Shown: positions 48,915 through 59,437 of the stretch, piece by piece
Layout of the letters: each line of letters starts with the position of its first letter
Position numbering within the stretch: the first letter of the stretch is position 1
DNA from: Silene conica
Lineage: Eukaryota > Streptophyta > Magnoliopsida > Caryophyllales > Caryophyllaceae
Length of the DNA stretch: 64,000 bases
NCBI GenBank assembly: GCA_029255685.2
Contig: CM055319.2
Location: 36,776,530 to 36,840,529, forward strand
Reading direction: 5' to 3'
The notes under the pieces: generated by a model
What the model was told of the DNA's origin: nothing
Seen by the model: only the letters and a program-made list of their open reading frames with translations
The model's database searches: none
Program-made: the position numbers and the translations under genes

Positions 48915-51849
48915 TATTTTTCTACTAGTGAATAACATAAACAATATAATAACAATCAATTAACAATACTGGCTAACTAACGTAACTAATATAATAAGGT
49001 ACTGTCACAAAATAAATTAAACAAACTCAACTAGTTAAACTAATTAAATCACTAACAACACCAAAATTACAAATAATAATAATACCAATAATACTAATAA
49101 TAATATTAATAATCATAATAACCATAATAATAACAATAACAATAACAATAACAATAATAATAACAATAATAATAATAATAATAATAATAATACCATATAA
49201 TAATAATAATAATAAACTAACAATAATAATAATATAATAATAATAATAGTAACATACGTACATGATTACAAACAGCCCCACCCCTGACACTACACTAACG
49301 GACACAGCCCTCCGTACACCTCTCTTCCCGTCAAAATTACCACCGATCTGACCACCTACACTACCGCCGTTGGGCCCGACATCAACTACATACTACAGAC
49401 TACAACTTACGCCCCTAGGCTACCCCCTAAAACCACCACTATCGCCACCACAACTCGCTCAAACAGCCTGCGCGTAAACCCGAATACTCCGTTTTCTCGC
49501 AGTCCGTCTCTCTCTTTTCTCACGGCTTCTTCTCTCACCACCATACCCCATACCACCCCTAGTCACCACCATGGTCACCACTGACCCACGGTGGTTCCAT
49601 GGGTTGTAAAAGTGGGTCCTCGTTCTCCCAGAAACCTCATTAAAACCGCTATAAAACCCGACACACACACGCATGGAGTCTTCCCCTGTTTTCTGCCTCC
49701 AACACCGCTGCCACTTTTCTCCGCCACAACAACCACTAACCACCACCCACAGCTACCATCTATGTACCCAAAGTGTTAACCTATACCCCAGCAACCTTCC
49801 ACCCACAACCCCGGTGTAGACCCTAACCCAAACAGACCCAAAACGAAACGACTTAGAGCTGCACTCACGGCCCCTGTTCTCCCCTGTTCTCACGTTTCTG
49901 ACCTAGTTACGCCTCTAAACAACCCTATTATGGTGGTGCTCCGACCACCACGCGCCACCATACACTCACCCACATAACCTACTAACACTCTACGACTAAC
50001 AACCACTCGTATCCAAAACTAAACCAACACAAATCGAAAGCAAATAACAAAAAAAAGAAAACGGAATGAACTACTATTGATATTGTCGACTTACAGATGA
50101 AGATGGTGCTGGTGATTGTGGTTCTGGGTCAGTTTATCCCTCGTCCTACCTCAATCCCATGCCTCTGATATGTGAACTAGGGTTTTAGTTAAGTTTTGTC
50201 GATGAAGAAGAGTTGTATGAGGAAGGGGGCTACAATTTTTGTCGATGTAAGAGTGGGTAAGGTAGGGTTTTTTTCATATTTTTGTTGTATCACGTATCAT
50301 TGTACCCGGTTTCTCAATTCCGCGTCCGAGCCCAACACTATTCTCACTCGGCCCATCATGCGTCTCGAGGCACCCTTACATCAATATTCCGTTCCCAACC
50401 CGTAACTTAAATTAACGAGACATATAAATTATGTACACTAATTAAATTATGTAATTAGTGCTAGTAAATATTAATTAAATTAATTATAAGAATATTATGA
50501 CTTAAATAAAATTAGAAATTATGTATAGATGGGAAATACATATAAAATATAAAATAATTAAAATTATAAAAGTATTATTAAAATTACAGAGAAACAACAT
50601 TTTATGAAATAATCATCAAATATAAAATAATTATGAAATACAAAATAATCGTAGAAATACGATTTATAAAATAATAACAGTTTACGTAAAATACTTTATA
50701 AACATTCCATTAGAAATACTTGTATAAAACACGGTTTGACTGCCGTTGACCAAGACTAAAAAAAATACGGGGTATTACATTATCACACAGATGTGGAGGA
50801 ATGCAGCTAAGACATTCAACGGGGAGATCAGTGCTGCAACCCTCACCGCTTGGTTCTTTGACATGGAAAGGAATTTCATGATTTATGGTGTTCGCTCTGA
50901 GGATCGGACCCGAGTAGCATCCCAGTTCTTAGTTCGTGAGGCCAGGAGTTGGTGGTTCACAATCAGTGCTCCTGCTACTCGTGACCCTACTTTCACTTGG
51001 AGTCGTTTCAAGACTCTTCTTGGTATGAGGTTTTACCAGAGGGACATATGCCAAGACAAGATAACCGAGTTCATGAACCTTCGCCAAGGAACCCTTTCTG
51101 TTCAAGCCTTCACCAATCGATTTGAGGAGCTAATCCACTTTGTCCCACAACTAGTTGAGAGAGAAGAAGACAAAGCTTACCTGTTTCGGAGCAAGCTTAA
51201 TGCTGAGACTAGGAGTGTAGCCAGTGGTGACCCGACTTCTTACTTCCAGAGTTACTACAGTGTCTTGCGAGCGGAGGACCCCTATGAGATCTATTGTGAG
51301 AGAGCTAGAGCTTTCTCTCCTCCTCGACCCCCTTTACATAGCTGTCGAAGCAAGAGACCTCTTAGTCCTCCTTCCTCCTCCTCTCCTCCTGGAAGAGGAA
51401 AGCACCCACAGTTCCTTGTGCAACCTACTACAGTTAGGCCAGGCAATAACCGTCGTGGTAGACCACGCATTTGCTACCGTTGCAGAGACCGAGGACACCT
51501 CTCTGAACAGTGCCCCCAAGGGAAGGGAGAACCCAACGGAGCTGAGGCCTCCCAGGATCGTGACATGGAACCCTCGACAGAAGCTCCCCTAAAATGCTTC
51601 AAGTGCCACAAGGATCTTCATCCTAGAGTTGACTGTTACGGTGACCCTTACCAATGCTTCACCTGCGAGGGATTTGGACATCGCTCCTTCGAGTGCCCCG
51701 TGGGGAAGGTCGCTATCGACAGAGCTGTTACTACTGACCCTGAGGCTGAGACCAGTGGAGCCAGAGCTGTTCGGATTCAAGTTGTGACCGGAGTTCATCC
51801 TGACGCACCTACTGGTATGTTCATGCCTACCGTCTTACTTATGGTTTGA

Positions 51850-53986
51850 TGTACTGGTAACCGTTTAGATCTCTATCTCTTCCCTTAGACTTTTCTTGAC
51901 CTTCTTTGAGAACTGTCATTGTGTTCTCTTGACTTCACCTAATAGCTTGCTTATCCTGAAACACCTTGTGCGGTAACCTACCATAGACAGACTTGGGGAA
52001 TTTCTTGAGGACAATTGTAGACCATGATTGAGAGAGTGTCGTTACCTGAGGAAAGTCTAAGGAGCTTATGGAATGTGTTTTGTTGATCTTAGTGTCCATA
52101 TGTTACTAATTTGAAGAGTAAGTGAATGATGAGGTAATTGTGCTAGGTAGAGTGTTATACACGACCTTTAATGGAACTTAAGTGTGAGAATCTTGCTGAG
52201 TCATGGATAATTGTGAGTTTGGAATATCCATTAGAGAATTTAGAGGAACATGGAGTAAGGATTGATTTCGAGGAATATGCTTAAAGTACTGATGTGGTCT
52301 GATAAGTCATGGATAATTGTTTGAACTTGAGGAACGAGAGTTGTTAGTTACGGCGTGAGAACATTTGGACACTTACAAATAACTCGTGGAATCGAATGAG
52401 TGGTTGACCTTAAGTTACTTAATAGATCTTAACATTCATCTAATGAAGGACTTAAAGGAAAAATCTAGGATGCATCACCAGTTTGAGGATAGAATAGAAT
52501 GATTCCTTGGAAATGTAGTTAGGAAACGCATTGATTTAGGCGTGGTGATTTGGTGGACTATAATGCGAGTATAGTAGTTACATCATACGAGTTTAATAAC
52601 CTGATAGTTGATTTCATTGTCAATCGAGGAAATACCTGAGATGAGTTAGCTAAATTTTCGGGAATAGGTAATTGGAAGGATGATATTACTTTAGACTTTG
52701 AGGAACCTTGAGATCTGAATCGTTTTGAGGAACTAGTCACGAGGACCAGTCATAGCCTTGCTTGACTTGGAAGTTGTTACCTTAGTGAGACCTTACCTTG
52801 GAGTGTTCGTTTTATGGTAATAGATGACCTTGGAGAACTTAGGATATCGAAGTAGCCCCATAGAATGAGTTTGATGGAATTGATTTACGTAGGACTAAAG
52901 GACCTAGGTAATTTTGGATATGGTCTGTCCGATTGAGAAAAGCCATGACGTAGAAGGTTTGGTATCCTAATTTCAGAATTCGATGTTTTGGTGATAGAAT
53001 TCAGATTTAGATTTAGAAAGTGCGTAAACCTTGGTCCGAGGTATGTGTATTAGGTTTCCACCTTGAGTGAGAGAATCCTTAACCTTGGCCTAACAGATTT
53101 TTGAGTGAACTGAGTGAGAGTTTTGGGAACCTTCTTGTTGAAGAATACTTGTTTTGTGGATGAGAGAAGGGTAAGAGGAATCGTGGGACCATTGTGAGTA
53201 TCGAGGTCACTGGAAACGTCTCCTTGGGATATACTAGAAATCGTTGTAACGATGTTTTGATTAAGGATTGAGCGGTTAGTGTACCCATGTTTGGCAAAGG
53301 TTACCGTCTTATTTAACCTTCAAATTTGATTGTTCCGTTCCTTCAACCCTCCTTGTTGTGTTCTGACGGCCGCGAGGTTTGAAACCCCTAATCATTCGTA
53401 TTGAAAATAAGCTTTGCGTCTGTATCCGCGCTCTCAAAATGTCTGTTTTGAAAATTGTTCCCCAATTGTTGACTTTAAACTCACTGTTAGAAAAAGCTTA
53501 GTTTTTTTGAGAATTTGAAACTGCTTTCTCTTCCGTTGGAAGCGGCTTTTAGTCATTGTTACAATTTTACCTTTCCAAGAATTTGAAAGTAGTGATTTAT
53601 TTGAAGAACAACTTGGTTTTAAGGAACGTAACGTTTTACGATTTTGTCGGATTTCAGCGTTGACCGCCACAAAAACTTGTTATTGGAGACGTCTGATAAC
53701 CTGTGCTGTGCCTATCAACGCCGAATCAATCTAATTTTGAACTTTATTTGAACTAATTTTGGGACTTGTCTCAGATTTGGAATGTCGGACTCTTGAATAC
53801 GTAACGAGAATCCCAATATCCATTGACAAGACTTGTGCCATGAAACCTTTTCTTCTTGAAACCTTTTTTAAAGATAAAGTTTTGGGTTGTCATGACCCGT
53901 GTGGTTCATTTTGAAAGTTAGAGTTGTTTTCGTACTTTTTCTGTCTTCAAGTTTCGAGGACGAAACTTTTTGAAAGATGCGGTGAT
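51850..53986 (+). other. Non-coding interior of the TR-GAG element between gag and 3' LTR
   Basis: About 2.1 kb without pol-like motifs or a credible frame. It is rich in GAGGAACTTGAG-type words. It ends in TTTCGAGGACGAAACTTTTTGAAAGATGCGG, which supplies the polypurine tract for the LTR at 53987. Confidence 0.75.
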
Positions 53987-54936
53987 TGTAACATCCCGCA
54001 TTTTCGTAAAATATATTTTAAGCGTTTAAATTATTTTAAGTAGTAAAATTATATTTTAGTAATTTATTGGGAAGTATTTCATTTAAATAGTAAGATCCGT
54101 CTTAAGAACCTTAAGTCCTTAAGACGAATACAAACTTGGCAACTTGAATTCTAAACTTAAAACCCGTTCATCCGAACCCGTTTTCCTTAAAAAGGGAAAG
54201 GACGACTAAAACCCTCCTAAGGACCCTTGTATGTCGACATAATTGTTTTCCTCAAAAACAAACACAGTAAACACATTCCTCCTAAAACCTCCATAAATCT
54301 TCATCTTCTTCTTGATTTTTCCCCATCATCCGTTCATCAAATCGAGGTAATAACTACATTTTCGGAATCCTCATCGAATTTGCAAGCCATCTATCACTTC
54401 CGTTTCCCATTTCCTTTCGTTCGAAATTCGGGTTGTTTTGGGTATAATCCGAGTTTAGCCTCTAAATCCGTTTTTCATGTTGTAGGGAGAGGGTTAGAGG
54501 ATCCCAAGGCGGTTTGTGGCGAAATTGAAGAGAAGATAGGAGCTTAATCGCGGAAAAAGTGACGATAATGAGAAACTCGGCCTTATTGTGAATATTAGCA
54601 TTTTTGATGTTTAAGATGTTGCAAGTTTCTGAAATTTCACATGTTTATGGTCATTTGAACTTAGTAACATGTTAGGAATGATCTTACTTGAGAATTTTAT
54701 GCTTACTTGATGTTTTATATGACTAATGGTTTAATTTCTGAAATTCATGTTTTGCGACGGATACATTATATAATCATATTGAGGATTGTTATGGGTTTAA
54801 TTGCTGATAGATAGTGGTAATGGATGATATGTGATAATGGGTAAACTTCACATGTTGCAATTCTTTAAGTTTGATATCGATTTAATGAAGATTTTAGTTT
54901 ACTGGAACCTGCAAATTGCGTGTTCAGTCTCTCTGA

Positions 54937-55316
54937 GCCGGTCGACCGATCGGCCGCCGGTCGATCGGCTGGGGATGCTTGTGGTTGTGCTTGCGAATTT
55001 TAGAATACGTAAGATTTAGGTGCCCAGCCGGCAGACCGGCCGCCTGCCAGCCGGCTGGGAGTGCATCTTGTGGGTATTTTGCAAAGTGGAGAATTTACGC
55101 TTGTGTTGCCAGCCGGTTGGCCGGCTGCCTGCCAACCGGCTGATAGCCTCTCTTTTAGTATTTTGCGTAGAGTGTAGTTTAGGGAATTTGGGTTCCCAGC
55201 CGGTAGGCCGGCTGCCTGCCGACCGGCTGGGAGTCCTTTGTGATTGTGTTACGTAAAGAAAAGGAAGGCTGAGATGGGTCACCAGCCGGTGGGCCGGCTG
55301 CCTGCCGACCGGCTGG
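54937..55316 (+). repeat. Hairpin modules in the TR-GAG 3' LTR
   Basis: Same five-module set as 37006-37388 with small differences (for example GGTCGACCGATCGG in the first module; CAGACCGGCCGCC in the second). Arms are better paired than in the 5' LTR copy at two modules, where the 5' LTR has GAACGGGCG and CAGCCCGGC. Confidence 0.9.
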
Positions 55317-55629
55317 GGACCCCTGTTACTTGTTTTTGTTTTGAAATTCGTCCTTAGCTCGTAACTTTTAAACGGTTATTCGGTTTAGTTTGAAACACGT
55401 TCTGTATACCTTTGATATGTGTTTGAGGTCCCCGGAGGATGGGCGACACTATATTGGGTTCGGGAATGGAGAGAGGATAGAGACCCCCCCGGTCGGGTAA
55501 CCGAAAGGGAAACCGTCTCTCCCTCAACTTAGTTCCCGGGGTCAATTAAGTGTTGGTTAGAAGTTAAGAAAAGTAGAACTATAGATTAGTTCATAGACTT
55601 GGATGATATTGTATTGATGCGTATTAAGT

Positions 55630-56120
55630 TATGCCTTAAGCTGGCCTCTGGACTTAAAACGTGAGCTGTTTGTCATTTATGGGGATATGCCTTAAGCTGG
55701 CCTCTGAGCCCTATATGTGTATGGTTGGCGTGTCTGGGACATGCCTTAAGCTGGCCTCTGAGTCTAACGAGTATAGTAGCTGCACAACGGGGCATTTAGG
55801 TTGTAACACTTCACCTGGAGTGCAGATGCTTGATGCTAGGACATGTCTTAAGCTGGCCTCTGAGTTTAGTATCTTGTGATGTAGTGAAGGGACATGCCTT
55901 AAGCTGGCCTCTGAGTCCTTTACTTTTGGGTGCTAGTCTATGCCTTAAGTTGGCCTCTGAGTCTAGTGTCTTGCTGATTGGCAGGTCCATGCCTTAAGTT
56001 GGCCTCTGAGTCCTTGCTTGCTGAATGTTTTGGTGTTTAGGTTATGTCTTAAGTTGACCGCTGAACCTTTACACTTGCTGATTGATTAGTATGTTGGTTA
56101 TGTCTTAAGTTGACCGCTGA
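55630..56120 (+). repeat. TTAAGCTGGCCTCTGAG array in the TR-GAG 3' LTR
   Basis: Nine motif copies aligned with the ten at 37690-38265; one copy present at 37866 in the 5' LTR is absent here. Otherwise the order of variants is the same. Confidence 0.9.
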
Positions 56121-56834
56121 ACCTTATACTTGCTGAGTTTTATCTGCTTGCCTAGAGTTGGTATAGAGTCAGATATAGATGTTGATATTGGTACTTGATT
56201 TTGTGGTTGTTCATCCAAGGCATTGGATGACTCTTTGATCGGTTTCATAAATAGTTGGAATGAAAGACCCCCCGACTGGGTAACCAATAGGGAAACCGGC
56301 TCTCCTTCCTAACGGTTTATGAAGTTGGTTGAGAGCCGTGCATTAGAGTTTGCATGATAGTATGGGATCAGTTGATGAGATAATTTATGCTTCACATGTT
56401 TGTATATGTTGGAGTATTCTGTTTGTATTTCTGTGTTACGTGTCGTTACAAAAGGTGGCTAGGAGAACTCTAGTCACTCCCCACTGATTGTGGCATACAT
56501 GTTTTCATGTATGTAGGTACATGCAGGTTGGCAGGGTTAACACGAGAGCTAGCGAGCCATGATCCTTTCATCATGACTTACACTTATATGGTTTAGCTAG
56601 ACTCTTAGTTTTGATACAGTATACATTTTGGTGCCTGTAGGGATGTTCCATCCCAAGCTGTTGTATATATTTGGTTTCCGTACTTAGAACTGTTACTTAT
56701 CTATTTCTATTTATGTCAGTTTCAGTTTTCAGGTTTTTAATTCACCTCGCATGTTTATGTTAAAAAGTTTTAATTCCGCTGCATTTTTAGTACTTTGTGT
56801 GTTCTATTTTTCCGCTTTCGCGAGGGGTTTTACA

Positions 56835-57840
56835 ATTGTCCTTTTTATTTTGATAGTTAAAATCTTGTATTGATAAGATAACTCTTTTGTTTGTGAGATC
56901 GGTAAACTTTTGGTAATTGATTAGTTGTTTCTGCATAATAGTTTGGTATGAGGTTGGTTTGGTATAACGTCCTGATCCCTATTTTATGAACTGTGGAATT
57001 GTAAGTATACATACAAGTATGTCAATGAGCTTGGAGGGTGAGTTGAGGAGATTGAGGTGCTCGTGAGTCTAGAACGAAGACTGTTGTTGGTTTTGTATTG
57101 AGATTGAGATTGCATTTCAGTATTTTATCGAGTCGTCGTATTCTTTAACCTTGACTTGTGGGTGAGTAGCTGAGGGTTTACACTCTAAATATGGACCAAT
57201 TCCTTTAAATAGAAGGTTTGACAATATTGACATCGAAATTGAGATGACAATTGGTTGCTGGTGTTGAGTTATGAGTTGCTGGGTCGTTGTGCCATATCGT
57301 GTTTTCGGTCCAGTGTGACCTTGGTTGTTGAGTTATATTCTGACTTTGAAAGCGATATTGAGATGGAGTATTGATTTGCGGTTTTATCCCGCCAGTTCAC
57401 TCACCCCTTGTTTTTGGTCTTAGATGCGATGATGAGTGCGATACTTGGTTACTTGGTGTTAGATTTTATGAGATAACGTAATGAGTGAGATGGAGTACTG
57501 TGTTAGAATGTTTATGGGGTTACAGGGACGTAACCATGTTTTAAGGAGGATATGATTGTAAAATCTTAATGATTTATGACATGGCTAACTGGTATGTCGT
57601 GACTATTTGAATATACTTGATAACCCTGCTGCGTATGTTATGCACTATATCATGATTGTTGAAGTATCGTGTGTTGCAGTTGGGTGTTAAACTTTGGGGA
57701 CAAAGTTTTCTTAAGGGGGATAGAATATAACATCTCGCGTTTCTTAAGCGTCACTTGTGATTGTTCATGCTTGCTAAGTGTGTCTTTACTGTTATGGGGT
57801 GGTGAAGTTCGGGACGAAGTTCATTCTAAGAAGGGAAGAC
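56835..57840 (+). mobile_element. Decayed relict, fourth piece, with a LARD-like 3' end
   Basis: Resumes after ATTGT. From about 57515 (GGGGTTACAGGGACGTAACC) to 57840 it aligns with the interior 3' end of the LARD element (32630-33080): both have the CTTTGGGGACAAAGTTTTCTTAA module and the GTTCGGGACGAAGTTCATT module before a polypurine tract. No coding. The portion 56840-57515 is diffuse LTR-like sequence in which I recognise nothing else. Confidence 0.6.
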
Positions 57841-59437
57841 TGTAATACTCCGTATTTTACCTTAATATTATTTACTATATTAGCGTGTTGATATTTCCTG
57901 GGCATTTATATTCGAGGCATTCATGTTCCAAGTTAATGTTTTGGTTGATGTTTTGTTAATGTCTGTGTTCCAAGTTCGCGTGAGTGGGATTGGTTATCAC
58001 GTGACAGTGGTTGAACTTCGGGACGAAGTTCATTTTAAGAGGGGAAGACTGTAATACCTCGAAAACTTAGTCTCGATAACTAAGTTATTTCGTGTTGATA
58101 GTTGTTTTACGGCTTTAAGTATTCACGTTTTAAGTAATCAATCAAGTTATGTAGTATGTTGTTATGAGGGTTCGATCCTTCGACCTCTAGCATGTTGGTA
58201 CGGGCCTCGAAATGTGTGCCCTCACCAAGCCCACACGGGTTATGTCACAACAACACAAACCCTAGGTAAAACACAATCAAACACCCAGCCACCATAGTGC
58301 CGACTTATGACAAATTTTTACCCTAGTGTAACCCTACCATATACACAACCACCACCATAATTCTGTAACCGCCATACCAGAGAAACGGGAAGGTGTTCGG
58401 GGCAGTAGACCACCACAGCCTAGGGACCCTCGTTTTGGCCGTGAAAAAGGTAAGCCGCAGCCTCTGTTATTACCGTGTTGTTCATGTGTTGTTTCTGTCC
58501 AGATTCGATGAGCATAGAGTCGTGGTTACCAGGCATGATGGGCACGGTGGTTTTGGGGGTGGTCATGGTCGTGTCGTCGGGGTGGTGTCACTAGGCTAGG
58601 GTGGTTGTGAAGTCGTCTAAAGGGGGTGGTTCTGGGTCTGTTCATCACGTCTGTTCATCGCGATTTATAATAGGAGTCAGGGGGTTTGTGTTGTCGGGTC
58701 AGGAAGGTGGTTTGGGGGTGGTGCTACTGTCGACTCGGGGGAGGTCTAAGCAGTGGCACCACCATGGTCTAAAGGTGGGTTGTAGGAGGTATTGTTGGTG
58801 GGAATCGTGGGTGGTGCTAGGGGAGTTGCTGGGGTTCGTGTTGAGTCTGTTTCAGGAGGTTTGAAACGATAGGCGTGGATCAGACCTTGGTTTAGAGGCC
58901 TTGGTCTGACTCGCCGGTGGGTGTCGTGAGGTTGGGTGGTGTCGTGGTGGTAATTGGTGGTCGGTGGTGTTGGAGGCTGGTGCTCGCTGGTGGTCGAAGG
59001 GGTGGTTCACGGTAGTGCAGGGGGTTGAAGTCGGGGGTAAGGGAGAGTCGGTAGGGCTGTTGTTTCAGTTTTATTTCTTTGTTTTATTTTGGTGATTCTT
59101 ATTATCTTATTAAAATATTATTATTACTTATTATTATTATTGTTATGACTTATTAATATTATTATTATTATTTCCTATGGTTGGTTTTAATCAAATCGAA
59201 AGTTGTTGGCATTTATTTAGTATTACGTTTTATTATGATTATATTCTTACTTTTGGTTACGGGTTTTGGTTGTGGCTTTGAGATAGTTAAATATACGAGT
59301 CGGGAAATTAGTGGGTCATGGGAGTTTCTATTTTTTGGAAGTTTCTATTTATAAAAACTTTCCATTTATGGAAGGTTTCTATTTATAGTAAGTGTAGGTT
59401 GTTATGGGGTTCGGGAAGGTTATTAATTCGTTACGTA
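57841..59437 (+). mobile_element. Truncated, rearranged LARD-like LTR
   Basis: Starts TGTAATACTCCGTATTTTACC (57841) but, after 210 bp, a second module GAACTTCGGGACGAAGTTCATTTTAAGAGGGGAAGAC leads to another LTR start, TGTAATACCTCG, at 58051. It goes on through a GTGGTGG-rich section (58390-59060) and ATT-rich tracts (59095-59175), as in the other LARD LTRs. It ends without a proper LTR terminus where satellite begins near 59438. The open frames in the GTGG-rich part are compositional. Confidence 0.6.

Larger units (their letters stand above)
45200..48930. mobile_element. CACTA (En/Spm) transposon carrying host gene fragments
   Basis: 3731 bp with terminal inverted repeats CACTAGTAGAAAAATA (45200-45215 and complement 48915-48930) and the 3-bp TSD AAT (45197-45199 and 48931-48933). 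The sister LTR near 40490 shows the unoccupied site, confirming both ends to the base. Subterminal GCGTTTT...AAAACGC-type hairpins at both ends are typical of CACTA elements. No TNPA/TNPD-like transposase was recognised. The interior has an SC35-like first exon and three Pelota exons with introns, both on the plus strand. It is therefore a non-autonomous gene-capturing element. Confidence 0.95.
39274..50779 (-). mobile_element. Second LARD-type element, minus strand, inside gag
   Basis: Flanked by TTATC (39269-39273 and 50780-50784). The plus strand begins TGTAACACCCC and ends GGGGTATTACA, the reverse complement of the family at 27121. Left LTR is 39274-42332. The right LTR (44036-50779) lacks its inner about 35 bp and the adjacent primer site, and carries the CACTA insertion. 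The interior (42333-44035) is 1.7 kb against 3.05 kb in the intact copy. No coding capacity. It is diverged from the 27121 copy well beyond LTR-to-LTR differences, so the two are separate subfamily members. Confidence 0.9.
44036..50779 (-). repeat. 5' LTR of the second LARD-type element, truncated and interrupted
   Basis: Equivalent to 39274-42332 without its first about 35 bp (plus-strand sense), and split by the CACTA element at 45200-48930. Removing 3734 bp (element plus one AAT) leaves about 3010 bp, as expected. A small tandem CCTGGCCTGG duplication occurs near 44516-44525. Confidence 0.9.
39211..51849 (+). pseudogene. gag gene, split by a nested retrotransposon
   Basis: Two pieces share one reading frame: 39211-39273 (from an ATG; the open frame begins earlier, near 39127) and 50785-51849, counting the TTATC target duplication once. 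The right piece has 355 codons including the stop. It starts with the plant Ty3 gag (Retrotrans_gag) pattern: AWFFDMERNFMIYG, VASQFLVREARSWW, FKTLLGMRFYQ, FMNLRQGTLSVQAFTNRFEE. A basic, proline-rich linker follows, then three CX2CX4HX4C zinc knuckles starting at 51472, 51595 and 51655. It ends MPTVLLMV-stop where other elements continue into protease. The gag was intact until interrupted, so the insertion, not decay, broke it. A chimeric frame from the inserted LTR (ATG at 50746) now leads into the right piece. Confidence 0.9.
36168..56834 (+). mobile_element. Gag-only Ty3-like LTR retrotransposon (TR-GAG), with nested insertions
   Basis: LTRs at 36168-38958 (start deleted) and 53987-56834, TSD ATTGT (36163-36167 and 56835-56839), primer site TGGTATCAGAGC at 38961-38972. 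Without the 11.5-kb insertion at 39274-50779 the interior is about 3.5 kb and encodes only gag. No aspartic protease DTGA-type, reverse transcriptase or integrase motif is seen. The 3' end CGAGGACGAAACTTTTTGAAAG before the LTR is typical of plant Ty3 elements. It is a non-autonomous terminal-repeat-gag element. The 5' LTR has lost about the first 130 bp, so it may no longer be transcribed normally. Confidence 0.85.
53987..56834 (+). repeat. 3' LTR of the TR-GAG element
   Basis: 2848 bp, TGTAACATCCCGCATTTTCG...GGGGTTTTACA, followed by TSD ATTGT. It contains hairpin modules at 54937-55316, nine TTAAGCTGGCCTCTGAG-type repeats at about 55630-56120, and two structured blocks GACCCCCC...GTAACC...GGGAAACCG...CTCTCC near 55482-55522 and 56266-56305. 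Confidence 0.92.

Noticed and set aside
51850..53986. Hidden protease or reverse transcriptase remnant
   Set aside because: No DTGA-, YXDD- or integrase-like motif could be read in any frame, and frames are short and unrelated.
58393..58864. Glycine/valine-rich frames
   Set aside because: They come from a GTGGTGG-rich stretch of a decayed LTR; the composition alone explains them.
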